A stretch of 64,000 nt of DNA from Pelobates cultripes (lineage: Eukaryota > Chordata > Amphibia > Anura > Pelobatidae): the NCBI GenBank assembly GCA_933207985.1, contig OW240921.1, positions 90,404,027 through 90,468,026 of the forward strand. Direction: 5' to 3'. Under the pieces are notes generated by a model. That model had not been told where the DNA came from, ran no database searches, and saw nothing but the letters and a program-made list of their open reading frames with translations. The translations under genes and the position numbers were made by a program. Positions 1 through 10,774 of the stretch are shown piece by piece. The stretch's first letter is position 1, and each line of letters begins with the position of its first letter.

Positions 1-371
1 ATCTGGGGTAACACTGCTCACATAGGGAAAGTACCGAATGACCCGGTTTTCGGGTCTTTGCAGGGGAAAATCCAGCATTTCAACATGGGGCCATAGTCAC
101 AGGGCAGGAGGCTGGCAATCAGTCTTCTCCAATGCCCAGTGGCGAGGTCGGTTTCGCCACAACGGGTTTGAGCAGGGTTTTTGGATCCCCTTCTCGGAGC
201 AACCACCACTGCTCTCCGTGCGGGAATTCCCTCAGGTGGTACGCGAAAAACTGGATAAGGAGGTCTCCTTGGGCTGGTGCAGGCTATTAATCAGCTTACT
301 GCTTCCTTCCCTCTCCCCCACCCCCCGTGGTACGCTTGCTGCGGCACTTGATTCTGCACTCTTAATGTGTC

Positions 372-1140
372 TTGTTGGAGCTGTCCGGTAGAGGTTTCCA
401 AGACTCGCCCGCTCACCTGCAGGGTGTGGTTCTTCTCCTTGGGGACTGGGAGGCTGCGGGATTGTCCCCCTCGGCCATTTCTGCATGCTTGGCGGGGCTC
501 AGCTTCCTGTTCAAGTTGCAGGGTTGGGAAGACGCTACTAAAGCGTTTATAGTACGCCAGGCACCAAAAGGTTTGAGGCGGGGGAGGGTGTCCTCGCAAG
601 ACTCGAGGCATCCTGTCTCAGGTACTCTCTTGGCTAATCTGTGTGATGCCTTACATAGGGTTTGCCATTCGGAGTTCAAGGCCCAGCTCTTTCGCTTGGC
701 TTTTTCCCTGGCATTCTTTGTTGCCATGCGGATTGGGTAGCTGGTGTGCCCCAGTCGGCAGCAAGTGGGGGGGGGGTGCTATTTGGGGACGTTACTTGCA
801 CTGCTGATCAGATTTCCTTCAGGATTCACCACTCGAAGACTGATGTCTTGGGGAGGGGCAAATGGGTCTGACTGGGGGCTGTGCCGGGTTCCGGCATTTG
901 TCCTGTTTTGTCCTTTGGGAGTATTGTTACTTACGCTCTTCTCCTGTGCTGCCCCTCCTGGTGCATGAGGATGGTAGTTTTCTTTCTCATTTCCAGTTTA
1001 TTAGAGTGTTCCATTTAGGGCTGGAATTTCTGGGAACTGATAGCAGGGAGTTTGGGGGGCATTCATTTCATATTGGGGCGGCTACTGAGGCCTCTAGACT
1101 TGGCATGCTGGCGCAGGTGGTTCAAAGAATTGGGAGGTGA
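372..1140 (+). pseudogene. tyrosine recombinase remnant of the YR retroelement
   Basis: Translated in shifting frames, this stretch gives a tyrosine recombinase. The N-terminal core-binding part is at 372-740 (LSGLSFLFK-like and VRQAPKGLRR segments), the catalytic entry FFVAMRIG at about 715-740, the KTDVLGRGKW segment at about 835-868, and the C-terminal box HSFHIGAATEA at about 1062-1095. In the family that box reads HSFRIGAATEA, so the expected catalytic Arg is His here. A TAG follows AMRIG where the family has SELV, and the frame changes near 770 and 870, so the copy is dead. The family enzyme would integrate circular cDNA without a DDE integrase. It shares orientation with the hydrolase-like ORF 50 bp downstream. 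Confidence 0.6.
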
Positions 1141-1189
1141 TGTTTCCTATGTTCGCCCTGCTGGTCTACTGACTTGATTTCTCTCCACA

Positions 1190-1792
1190 GATTCGGTTCC
1201 CCCCAGGATTTGGATCATGGGACACTCCTATGTTTATTGGGCCAGGCAGCGTGCGGCGGTTCGGCCTGCAGGCAAGCGGTTGGGTTTTACGCCTTCTGAA
1301 GCGGAGGTTCGGTGGTTCGGCACAAGGGGCATGAGGTGGGTGCAGCTCCTCCCTGAGGTGGTTCAGTTGTCCCACCTCCTGGGGGTTCCGAGTGTCCTGG
1401 TGATCCATCTGAGGGGGAATGACCTCGGTTTGGTGCCCATATGGGATTTGATATCGGCCGTAAAACGGGACTTGGCGCGTATTTTACTTTTGTTTCCCAA
1501 CGTGCACCTGGTTTGGTCCAAGGTCATTGCCCGTAACTTCTGGTAGTGCGCTCGGAACCAGAGTGCCATGGAGCGCTGCCGCTGAAGGTTGAATAGGCGG
1601 GTTTCTCAGTTTGTTTTGGGGGTTCGGGGGATTCCGGTTCGCCATAGAGTTTTTGAACGGGAGGCGGCCAATCTATTTCGGGGGGATGGAGTGCACTTAA
1701 TGGAGGTCGAGCTCGACCTTTTTAATCTCGCCCTACAGGAAGCGGTGGAACATGCCATGGGTGGTTTTGGTGGGGTCCCCCCGCTGATTTAG
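1190..1792 (+). pseudogene. SGNH hydrolase-like ORF of the YR retroelement
   Basis: The ORF starts after a short spacer behind the recombinase. It has three blocks typical of SGNH/GDSL hydrolases: GHSY near 1220 (Ser block I), RGND near 1414 (block III, normally GGND), and DGVHL near 1687 (block V, Asp-x-x-His). Two stops at about 1544 and 1584 lie between blocks III and V and make it a pseudogene. In the family the product would be an esterase-like protein carried by the element; what it does for the element is not known to me. The best open part is 1217-1546, and the C-terminal part is 1589-1792. The order recombinase then SGNH ORF argues that it belongs to the element and is not a captured host gene. 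Confidence 0.55.
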
Positions 1793-1925
1793 GTGTAAAA
1801 CAGCGGGGTTTGTGGCGGGGGTATGTCCTTGCCAATTAAGTTTGAGGGGTTATGTTTAAGGATATTGATTGAGTTGAACAGGTTTGCAGGTCTCAACCTC
1901 CCCTGCTCAAAAGGGTTAACCTTAA

Positions 1926-2389
1926 GTTACCTGAGATGTCGTGCCCATCGAGCGTGGATAAGGTCGGCTGGTGGCAGGCACTGGAAGGAAATGAGTTTAT
2001 GCCGAGGGAAGAGGTGAGAGGAAGTGGACTTAAGGAGCATGGTCTGTTTATTGGCAAGGATGTTTGGGTTCACTGTATAACACTATGTGTTAAGTTATGT
2101 ATATGTATATATGTTAAGTCATGGTTATTTATGTTTAATGTTTTTGGTTACAGGGGTTGCTGTTACCTGGGATGTCGTGCCCATCGAGCGTGGATAAGGT
2201 CGGCTGGGGGCAGGCACTGGAAGGAAATGAGTTTATGCCGAGGGGGGAGGTGAGAGGAAGTGGACTTAAGGAGCATGGTCTGTTTATTGGCAAGGACGGT
2301 TGGGTTCACTATATAACACTATGTGTTAAGTTATGTATATGAATATATGTTAAGTTATGGTTATTTATGTTTAACGTTTTTGGTTACAG
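1926..2389 (+). repeat. pair of 228-bp direct repeats, 236-bp period
   Basis: Copy 1 is 1926-2153 and copy 2 is 2162-2389. Both begin GTTACCTG and end GGTTACAG. They differ at only a few bases (for example TGGTGGC versus TGGGGGC near 1969 and 2205). An 8-base spacer separates them. They lie directly 3' of the hydrolase ORF and probably represent the 3' split direct repeats of the retroelement. Confidence 0.75.
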
Positions 2390-2610
2390 AAAAGAAGAGA
2401 AAATAATTAAATAAATTACGGATGTGTTATGCAGTATTTTATCATATGTTATAATAAATGCTGTGGCCTGTTTCATCCATACTACGCTGTCTGTCATTAT
2501 TTTGGAGGGTTGAAGGGGGGTTAGTTTATGTATTATGCTGCATCGTGATTCCCCACTATGTACATACATGGATGTGATTTACTTGCTATCCACCTTCCAA
2601 GCAGCTAAAG

Positions 2611-2904
2611 TCATGATGTTAACAATTTTTGGGACTGGGAATGAAGTGTGCCAATCGGACAAGACAAAAGAAAGGACCAAGGGCTCTCCTCTGTAGATAT
2701 TTGCTTGACTGAATTAAACAAATGCTTAAATTTAGTCCAAAATAGTATCATGAGAGGCCAAGTCCACCACATATCAATAAGATCCCTTATGGCTAGAATC
2801 TCCCCAACATAATTTGGTGGAAACTTTTCCCATCCTAAACCATTTTGCCAGGGAAGTGTACCAATCAAGCATAGTTTTGAAACACTACTCTTGAGAAGCT
2901 TCAC
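2611..2904 (-). pseudogene. L1/Tx1-type LINE ORF2 C-terminal fragment
   Basis: A 97-codon open stretch on the minus strand contains the pattern MWWTWPLMILFW followed by a Leu/Ser-rich helix region and FLLSCPIG. This resembles the WWxCPxIxxFW segment near the C-terminus of vertebrate L1/Tx1 ORF2 proteins. The same segment appears in another L1 remnant at about 17.1 kb. No catalytic reverse-transcriptase core is present, so this is a 3' fragment. Confidence 0.4.
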
Positions 2905-4028
2905 ATATTAAAACTCTGGAAATTATCTTCAACATATCACACCAAAATCTGAAGTATTCTCTCTTTTTTATTGAACAGGTGTATTCATTCAATTAAGTTT
3001 TTTTGTTGTTGAAAAGAATAGAATTTACAAATTTAAGGCCAAAATAGGCAGCTGCGAACTTAGGTGACTGGGAACCAAACCCGCTACTTAGGCTATATCT
3101 TGAATATGTGTTTTTCATTCTGCAAAATCCACTGTTTTATTTACACCTTGCTTGCTATTAATCAACAACAACAAAAACATTAAAGGGACACTCTAAGTTC
3201 AAAAACTATTACATCTTAATGTAGGGGTTATGGGGCACAAAAGGTGGACTGGGTTTACATTTGACTGAGTTCATGATTAATGACTGTTAGACAGACAATC
3301 ACTTGGGGCACTTTGTTAACAGGTGATAATGTGAATATCAGGATCAAAATTTCACATGTACATTAATTTTTCCCCAGGATTATTGCTGGTCTCATTTTAT
3401 TTTCATGTTTAAACATGTATAACCGTTTTTGTTTCATCCCACCAAGTAATTCCAACTTACCCTGTATACATGTATAGACACTAAGGATTAGCTGATCAGA
3501 GGCTAAGACTCTTGGAGAAGACTGCCTGTGGCTGATAGTGGTATGTTTTCATTTGCAATGTTGTAAATGATGATCACAATGGTTGCCTAGGGCTCTGGTA
3601 CACCAGGAGGAAAACATTAAATATTTGGAAACAACCATCATGATAAAGTAGATAGCACATCTAATAGTGATGGCATCATTGCAGGCCATTGGTCCTGAGT
3701 GCACAAAACATGCTTAACTGTTCTGACATAACTGCGCCATAAAAATCCAGATGCCCTCTATTGAGATGAGATACGGGATGTGATAAGTTTTAATATTACT
3801 ACACTGGTAACGCACAACTGGTGAAACGCCTCTGATGTTCAGGCGTCAGCAGATGACACACAACATCCTGCTGCACGTGCTTACTGTTTGTCTTTGTGAA
3901 CTCTCATGTGTGTTTGCCTTGCATTAACATGGATGTGTCTTAGCAATGATGTTTCTAAATATGTTGTAATGTATGCTTTATCATGGTGTCTTACCTTAAA
4001 ATAAATAAAGAATTAAAAAAAAAAAAAA
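2905..4028. other. gene-free stretch with a TTAA MITE end and a retroposed 3' end
   Basis: No credible coding sequence. At 3179 a TTAA followed by AGGGACACTC matches the end of the TTAA MITE family seen elsewhere in the window (for example 29094), but its other end is not recognisable. The stretch ends with AATAAATAAAGAATT and an A-run up to 4028. This looks like the polyadenylated 3' end of a retroposed sequence in plus orientation. Confidence 0.4.
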
Positions 4029-4204
4029 TCCAGACCCAGGACCACAATAACTATTTGTCCTCAGAGATAAATAAAACCTTGAGGTACCCTCTGTGCAGAG
4101 AAGCATTAAATAGGGTACCTCTCTACTGGAACCTGTGTAAGTCAAACATCATGAATGCATTCTAGCAACCGGAAAGGAGGGAACACTCATAATACACTGA
4201 GTAC

Positions 4205-4400
4205 AAGTAGACTGAGGCCTGTATTAACAGAGGGGGTGATATTGTGAGGGAGGGAGGTGATATTCTGAGGGAGGAGGGGTGATATTGTGAGGGTGATGGT
4301 GTGAGGGTGGGGGGGTGATGGTGTGAGGGGGGGTGATGGTGTGAGAGAGGGGGGGTAATAATGTGTGGGAGGTGTGTTATGGTATGAGGAATGAGGGACT
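4205..4400 (+). repeat. GTGATATTGTGAGGG minisatellite
   Basis: About ten degenerate units of GGGTGATGGTGTGAGGG type, drifting from GTGATATTGTGAGG at the left to GGTGATGGTGTGAGAG at the right. It is purine-rich on the plus strand. From 4430 to 4530 the sequence holds short inverted repeats such as GGTCTGCAGCTC facing GAGCTACAGACC. No coding content. Confidence 0.75.
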
Positions 4401-4942
4401 AAATACCTTTTGACATTCCCTGGTAGTCCAGTGTGGGCTCTTTGATAATCCAGTGGGCTCCCTGGTGGTTTGGTGGTGATATCTGGTCTGCAGCTCCGTA
4501 GTGTGCAGAGCTACAGACCACATATCTTGCGACACCACGGCGGACTGGGGGACTAAAAATTGTCCATCCTCCCAACTAACTTTCAGTTTAGAAAATTCCT
4601 ATATATATATATATATTAAAATATGTATTATGTTTAGATCATCATCCCCCACATTTTGTCACTCAAAGGGTAACATTTTCCTTTAGTCCGGTTCCCGTAG
4701 AGGGTCCTTGCTGCCGCTCCAATTTACTTTAGTTTGGGATGATTTGAGTTAAAATGAGAAGCTTCTCATAAAGAAGAACTGGGTCACACAGCACACGTGT
4801 GACTTCTTTGTGAGAAGTACTTAATTCCATCTTGAACAAGTAGTATTGTTTACAGCTATAATATTCAAGACTCTGGAATCTTGCACTAGGCAAACTTACT
4901 GCATGTACTTCATTGAATGCCAATTTCAGTCCTATACAAATC

Positions 4943-5133
4943 CACTGATCAGCCACAACATTAAAACCACCTGCTTAATATCGTGAATGTCCCTTTCGTG
5001 CTGCCAAAGCAGCTCTGATGCCTCAAGGCATGGATTCCACAAGATTTCTGAACGTGTCCTGTGGTATCTGGCACCAAGACATTAGCAGCAGATCCTTTTA
5101 GTTCTGTAAGTTGTGAGGTAGGGCCTCTACATT
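4943..5133 (-). mobile_element. Tc1-like transposon, right-end fragment
   Basis: It starts with the terminal sequence CTGATCAGCCACAACATTAA and runs into the reverse complement of the transposase C-terminal coding region. That reading is recognisable by the pattern TCTGGCACCAAGACATTAGC near 5068. The similarity stops near 5133, so only the 3' end of the element survives. This is a common vertebrate Tc1 family. It is a separate copy from the fragment at 5529, because the two ends have incompatible orientation. Confidence 0.7.
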
Positions 5134-5278
5134 GTGTATTAACATTGTTTTTTGTATTTTATTGTACCCTATTGTATCAATGCAATGTGTTGTGGACCCA
5201 GGACATACTTGAAAACGAGAGAAAGCTCAATGTATCATTCCTGGTAGAATATTTACACATGTGTGTATATATATATTA

Positions 5279-5465
5279 TGATTATTATTATTTTTATTAT
5301 TATTATTGCTATTTATATAGCGCCAACAGATTCTGTAGCGCTTTACAATATTATGAGAGGGGGGATTTAACTATAAATAGGACAATTACAAGAAAACTTA
5401 CAGGAACGATAGGTTAAAGGGTACCCTGCTCAAACGAGCTTACATTCTATAGGAGGTGGGATATA
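5279..5465 (+). repeat. anuran dispersed repeat (GCGCCAACAGATTC family)
   Basis: After an (ATT)n tract the sequence TATATAGCGCCAACAGATTC begins a dispersed repeat that I recall as very frequent in frog genomes. It runs through the TAGGTTAAAGGGTACCCTGC and GAGCTTACATTCTATAGGAG segments. A shorter piece of the same repeat lies at 5808-5868. It holds no gene. Confidence 0.6.
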
Positions 5466-5528
5466 AAACAAATTAGGACAGATGTGTCCATGTGCGTATG
5501 TATGTATGTGTGCATATATGTTTACATA

Positions 5529-5670
5529 CACTGATCAGGCACAACATTAACACTACTGACAGGGTAAGTAAAAAACATTGATTATATCGTTACAATGGCA
5601 CTGTCAAGGGGTAGGATATATTAGGCAGTAAGTGCACAGCCAGTTCTTGCATTTCATGTGTATATAACAA
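5529..5670 (+). mobile_element. Tc1-like transposon, left-end fragment
   Basis: It begins ACTGATCAGGCACAACATTA and continues through GTTACAATGGCACTGTCAAG and GATATATTAGGCAGTAAGTG. These are the 5' terminal inverted repeat and leader of the same Tc1 family as 4943-5133. The transposase itself is missing. Confidence 0.7.
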
Positions 5671-5807
5671 AAATATACTGTACTTCCCACCACCAATATA
5701 ACAAATACTTAGCTGGTGTGTGGTGGTAAATATCAGTTTCCCCAAAGGAGCCTTCCCAGTAGGTCTCTCCATTCTTATGACAGTCCAGCTGTAGCCTAAA
5801 ACTTAAT

Positions 5808-5868
5808 TTTTATTATTGGCATATATAAGGCGCCAACATATTCCACAGCGCTAATGAAACATAACATA
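5808..5868 (+). repeat. fragment of the GCGCCAACA dispersed repeat
   Basis: GCATATATAAGGCGCCAACA followed by TATTCCACAGCGCTAATG matches the start of the repeat at 5279, with drift. It ends about 30 bp before the splice acceptor of the candidate exon at 5901. Confidence 0.45.
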
Positions 5869-5900
5869 CTGTGATACAATTTATATTCACAATATTGCAG

Positions 5901-6059
5901 CCGGAACCTCCCGATGTCACTGTGGAGGGTGGTGACAGCATGCAAGAGCATTACAGCTATTTAAGGAAGTTGGGGGAACAGGAAAACAAACTAATGAAGT
6001 CCGGCATCCACGTGACCAAAACATGTCAAGCTTTTGTAGATATTCTCAATAAACTGTAA
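5901..6059 (+). CDS. candidate terminal coding exon, product unknown
   Basis: Following a pyrimidine-poor but canonical acceptor (ATATTGCAG, 5892-5900), a 53-codon open frame in phase 0 starts PEPPDVTVEGGDSM and ends at a TAA at 6057. The middle is charged and predicted helical (KLGEQENKLMKSG), and it ends AFVDILNKL. The base composition is clearly higher in GC than the surrounding AT-rich DNA. Codon use looks protein-like and the frame has no stops. I do not recognise the protein. It could be the last exon of a small coiled-coil protein whose earlier exons are upstream of the window, or a retained scrap of a processed gene. No second exon was found between 1 and 5900. Confidence 0.4.
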   Translation, partial: PEPPDVTVEGGDSMQEHYSYLRKLGEQENKLMKSGIHVTKTCQAFVDILNKL

Positions 6060-7883
6060 TACAATCTCTCACAACATCCTTGAGGTTCGAGGTGTTGCAT
6101 AAACCATCAGGAGGAGAGAAAGAGGTATTGAGAGGATCTTTAATATACGTACTAAGGTGAACTGCACGGTAGGAATTTAAGCCTTATAAGGATTTTGTGA
6201 GTGCCTGGACCTCCATTTTGCTCTAACTTCATATTGGCTATGTATGGAATGTGTCATTTTATATCATAATACTACGGTCTTTTGGTGACCTTCTGGAATT
6301 GTATTTTTTTCTTTATAAAGGGTAAAATATTTCTGCTTGCAGAAAAATCAATTTGTTATTGGTCACAGGAATTGGGTTGAAAATTAAGGGATATTTTATT
6401 GTGTTGCGTGTAAACAAAATGAGGTGGAGGTATTTACATCAAGCATTTCGTTTTTAGTTTAAAGGCTTTATTACCAAGCCTTATCAGATAAGCTGTCAGA
6501 GAGAGCTTGAGAAACAACACAACATTTACCATGTATATTTTAAGGTCAATGAAGGTCACTCACTTTACGTTTTGGAAGTGATTTTCATTTTGGGGTCATG
6601 GTGTATGAAATATATGTAATGTTTTGACTCAAATAATTATTTTGGATTCACCCAGATGCTCTCACTTGATTACTAAGAGATCAGAAACACCTGTACATAA
6701 ATAAATAGAATTGTCCATTTACAGCCAGGTTTGGAATATATTACTTGCCCCTTAGAAAACTCGAATTCTTGTACCCCCTTGTGAGTCCTCAGAAGGACTG
6801 GCCTAGAACCTGAGATGAGGCAAAAAGTGACGTTAATTTTCTCACTTTTATTTGTTTGTAACATATTTTGTATTTGTATGCATTGTGACTATTTTGTCTT
6901 TATAATATATGTTCCTTTCATTAGGTTCTGCCTCCGTCTAGTATAAGAGTCACGTTACCATTGAGACATAGAATAGTACAGTGATTCCAGAGATATTTTC
7001 GCTAGGGGTTTTCTGGGGTTTTAACCCGTCCACTACTTTTTGATTGAAAAAATATTAGCATAACATGCAATTTAAAGAAATGATGCATAGCTAGAATATA
7101 AACATGTCAAAACAAAGCAGTGTTGTTTATAAATTGCTTTGGAGACAAATGTAAACATTTCTATCATGCGCATTCACACAATTTGTATTTTTCACTTATT
7201 TGTTCAGTCGTTATTATATTATTTAGGGAATGAAAAGCTTTAGGCACTATACAGTGTCCTTTATATTGCAATATTTCACATAGGGTCTGAAATGTTAGTA
7301 TAAAAGCAAGAATGCATGGTTGTTGTTTTTTTATCACATACAGTACATTAGACAAAAATAGATTAATAAAAATGGTCAAATACCTTTCTTATATTAGTAT
7401 GACTATTCTTTATTTTTATATTACTAGCAGAACAGCTTATTAAAATTGGCAAAATAATGTAAAAGGAATGTCTGCATTTAAGCATAATTCCCACATTTAG
7501 TAAATATAGTTAGATCATATATTTCTTTAATAAAAACATTTAAAACTACGATGGCAAGCTCTGAACTGCTAATGTAATAGTAATCTGACATTTTAAGAAA
7601 ATTTACAGGTATCATATCAGTGACTAATGACTCCTGGCAGATATTGTTCCACTACAGGCTGGTATTGATAAACATAAATAGTATAAATTAAGGTAACGGA
7701 GGCTTTATAAACTACATTCCATTTGCAAAATACATGAAAATAAAAATATTTATACTAGATATAGGTATTGAAGTGGTTAAATTAATTTAACTGTTTTTAT
7801 AATAGAATAGGTGTGGGTGGTGATAACAGGGATTTTGTTTTCTTGTGCAGACAAATAGTGATCTTTACCACTTTCACCCACCG
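6060..7883. other. AT-rich stretch, no gene seen
   Basis: Only short open frames with AT-biased composition are present on both strands (for example 6673-6864 and 7164-7379), and none resembles a protein. If 5901-6059 is a last exon, its 3' UTR would run into this region. No long repeat was recognised. Confidence 0.5.
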
Positions 7884-7891
7884 CCTGGGTG

Positions 7892-8256
7892 TAGTGATGT
7901 CCAGAACGGTTCGCCGAACGGTTCGCGAGCGGTTCACCACGGACTCATCATTGAGGAAACTTTGACCCTGTACCTCACGGTCAGCAGACACATTCCAGCC
8001 AATTAGCAGCAGACCCTCCCTCCCAGACCCTCCCACCTCCTGGACAGCATCATTTTACATTCATTGTGAAGCTGCATTCTTAGTGAGCTGTCCAGGAGGT
8101 GGAGGGTCTGGGAGGGAGGGTCTGCTGCTGATTGGCTGGAATGTGTCTGCTGACTGTGAGGTACAGGGTCAAAGTTTACTCAATGATGAGTCCGTGGCGA
8201 ACCGTTCGTGGCGAACCGTTTGCGAACCGTTCGGCGAACCGTTCGGGACATCACTA
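7892..8256. mobile_element. hAT-type foldback MITE
   Basis: A 365-bp near-palindrome with ends TAGTGATGTCC and GGACATCACTA and arms of about 165 bp around a short AT-rich centre near 8070. It is flanked by the 8-bp direct repeats CCTGGGTG (7884-7891) and CCTGGGAG (8257-8264), which differ at one base. An 8-bp target duplication is typical of hAT transposons. Both strands show open frames, but these are mirror images of the palindrome. The inner part (CAGCAGACCCTCCCTCCCAG) is shared with the MITE at 47221. Confidence 0.85.
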
Positions 8257-8264
8257 CCTGGGAG

Positions 8265-9640
8265 TAGTGGTGTTCGTGATACCCACCACATCGTTCTCAC
8301 GCATCTATTGATGTGCTCACTCTGGGCTGCTTGGAGAATGCCGAATACTAGGCAACAAAATCAGGATGGTGGGACGGAACCCTAATATAGGGACTGTACT
8401 GCCAAAATCGGGACTGTTAAGAGGTCTGCTGTGCTGTATAATTAGCTCCAAATATGGTGCATGAAAGTGTCTCTGTCACAGGTTACATCATTAAATGTGT
8501 TATTTCTTCCTCAGTATTACAGGGGACTTGTGGATAACAACAAAATGGTGCTAGGATTAGACCTGGGGGGTTTTAAGACCTTACTCCAGTATCTTTCAGC
8601 CCGTTAGCAAATCCTCTTCTGCCCTGCAAAATATGCAAGTGAGTGGGGTGGGCATGGATTGGGTGGTGGCGAGTTGTCTGTAAACTCATGAGAACACAGT
8701 AAGGAAGTTAGCCAATTCATCAAGCTATGGGGAGTAATCCTCATGACATCAGTATGAGTAGGCGGAGTGTGCAGTTTTAGGAATAAAATTCTGAACTAAG
8801 TTTTTTTTTTTTTTAATGTTAAAATATATAATGATACTCTACAGCTTTTCAGCAACAATTAAGATAATGAAAAGTAACAGCTTTGATATTTTAATTTCCC
8901 TCAATATTGGATATAATTAAACGTATATAGCACTACATTACCTTGTTACAACGTTAAGAAGCTGACAGTTTGACTTAAAAGTTGAATTCAGATTCTAATT
9001 AGTGAAGTGAAGAGTGAAATATATTATTTCTTTAATCAGATTCAATTTGCTTTCAAAATAATGAATCTCTGCAAATTATAAGTGTGCTTTCTAATCGTTA
9101 CTTAATCTCCTGATTGTGCTCATAGCGTGCAGTCTGCCAAGGTCTGCAGTCTGCAGCAGGAATCGCATAGCAAGAGGACCTGTGCAATAACAAAAATGTC
9201 AATTTTTTCACAGCATGGTAACCCGTTTCAAATCGGAACACATTGTCCTTTTGTTGCTTCACAATTGCTTTTTTCATCCTGAATGCAGTATTTTTGCACA
9301 TAGATTCAAACAAAGTTATATAAGAAAAGATTACCAGCAACTTTTCATTTATCCATTCATTTATTGTGCATGTATATGGATATATTTATTCTTAGGAGCA
9401 GAATTAATGCCAAGAACTGCTGTAATTCTCACTAATCTCAGTCAGTTGGAAACATGTAAATTTCTGTACTGTCGTAGGGTTAATGGAGCCTTACCTATAG
9501 GTCTCGTCCTAAAGTATGTCATATAAAAGATTTTAACAAAACAGTGTAGTGTTCGGAGAAAATAATACCATATATCAGTGTTCTAGCAACATTCGCAATA
9601 CTGACTGTCATTGGAATCACTCTTGGCTTAAGTCTGTCTT
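8265..9640. other. no gene seen
   Basis: AT-rich unique-looking sequence with a T-run at 8802-8813. Open frames at 9098-9340 (-) and 9215-9526 (+) overlap each other, lack protein-like composition and match nothing I know. Confidence 0.45.
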
Positions 9641-10774
9641 AACTGGGGCAAGGGGGAGGGCGTTCTGGACACCAAGCAACATGGCAGCATAAACCCACAT
9701 CAGTCTAATAAGCCTACAAACAGCCACAAGATTAATGGTCATAATAGGAAACTAGACCCCTCCCCCCACCCCCACAGACACACAGGTGATCTACCTCAGG
9801 TTCACAACCCAGTCCCATGGATGATTACTTTTGCTCTGGAGGGACACAGAGATAGAGGTGCCAGATCCAATATGGCACCTAGCTCACACTCACCTACAGA
9901 ATTTCTAAGCGAAGAAGCCACATTGGCACTGTCACAGTCCCGGGGGTACTATGATTATGGGTGGGGACTTCAATGTCCCACTTGACACTACACTGGATTC
10001 ATCCACATCACAGAGTAGTATACCACAACCAAGTATTAGGGTTGCTCGGGTGGAAATCCGTGGGCTGCAACACGTGGATTACTGGAGGGCATTGAACCTG
10101 CACAGCAAAGACTAAACATATTAATCGACTCTCCACACTCAGTACTCACAGGTAAAGCTATAGAGATCTTGGAAGCATATCTAACAGAAGAGGAACTGGC
10201 TGGAGCTGTGGTAGAGCACCTGGACCTGGACAAGTGGCTTTGCAGCATTTAAAAGATGGTAGAGCACCACCAAACTAGTATAGCACTTGGACCTGATGGC
10301 TTCTCATTAGGCTACTACCCAAAAAAATTGCAACATACTGATCTCTGAGCTAACTACGGAATTAAATTCTATACCCAATGGGAATTCCTTTAGCACGGAT
10401 TTGCTCACATCACCATACTGCCCAAGGAAGTAAAAGATCCTGAGCAATGCACTAGTTAAAGGCCAATATATTTGTTGAATGTAGATGTCAAACTATTTTT
10501 CAAAGTGCTGGCGATGTCTATGTAACCACTGATCCTTCTCCTAGTACACCCAGATCAATACAATCATTTGCAATTCAACATCTAGATAGAAAACATAACA
10601 TACCATTATTAGTATTATCAACAGACACAGGGGAGGTATTTGATCGCTTGGACTGGGAGTTAATGCATGTGACCCTCTCAAAAATGGGTGTTGCAGAACT
10701 TATGCCAACAATATGTTGTTTTTTTGTTACAAATTCAAGAATTACTCTCCCAAACCTCATTCCCGCATTTTAAG
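9641..10774 (+). pseudogene. L1-type LINE remnant, 5' part to reverse transcriptase
   Basis: Broken pieces of an L1-like ORF2 in order. GGDFNVPLDTTLDSS near 9961 is the endonuclease motif. GPDGFSLGYYPKKL near 10289 is the start of the reverse transcriptase (family pattern PGPDGF). STDTGEVFDRLDWELM at about 10620-10667 corresponds to the LDAEKAFDRLDW block with a changed Asp environment. The leader at 9641-9760 (GCAACATGGCAGCATAAA) looks like a LINE 5' region. There are many frameshifts and internal deletions. The remnant is interrupted at 10783 by a hAT element, and only traces remain beyond 13092. Confidence 0.6.

Larger units (their letters stand above)
1..2545 (+). mobile_element. Ngaro/DIRS-like tyrosine-recombinase retroelement, 3' part
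   Basis: A decayed element whose 5' part lies before the window. It holds, in order, a tyrosine-recombinase remnant (to 1140), an SGNH hydrolase-like ORF (1190-1792), and a pair of 228-bp direct repeats (1926-2153 and 2162-2389). These are followed by an AT-rich 3' end with AATAAA-like signals near 2453. Tyrosine-recombinase retrotransposons of the DIRS/Ngaro group are known to end in split direct repeats rather than LTRs, and the repeat pair fits that plan. The recombinase plus hydrolase order is one I associate with repeated uncharacterised proteins in frog genomes. The right boundary is approximate; no target duplication was found. Whether it is Ngaro or another YR family is not decided, because the reverse transcriptase is not in view. 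Confidence 0.6.

Noticed and set aside
3800..3850. Hammerhead-like string GGTGAAACGCC ... GGCGTC
   Set aside because: The GAAA, a 4-bp stem and a GTC triplet are in place, but the upstream core reads CTGGTAA and stem II is only CAC/GTG; too degenerate to claim.
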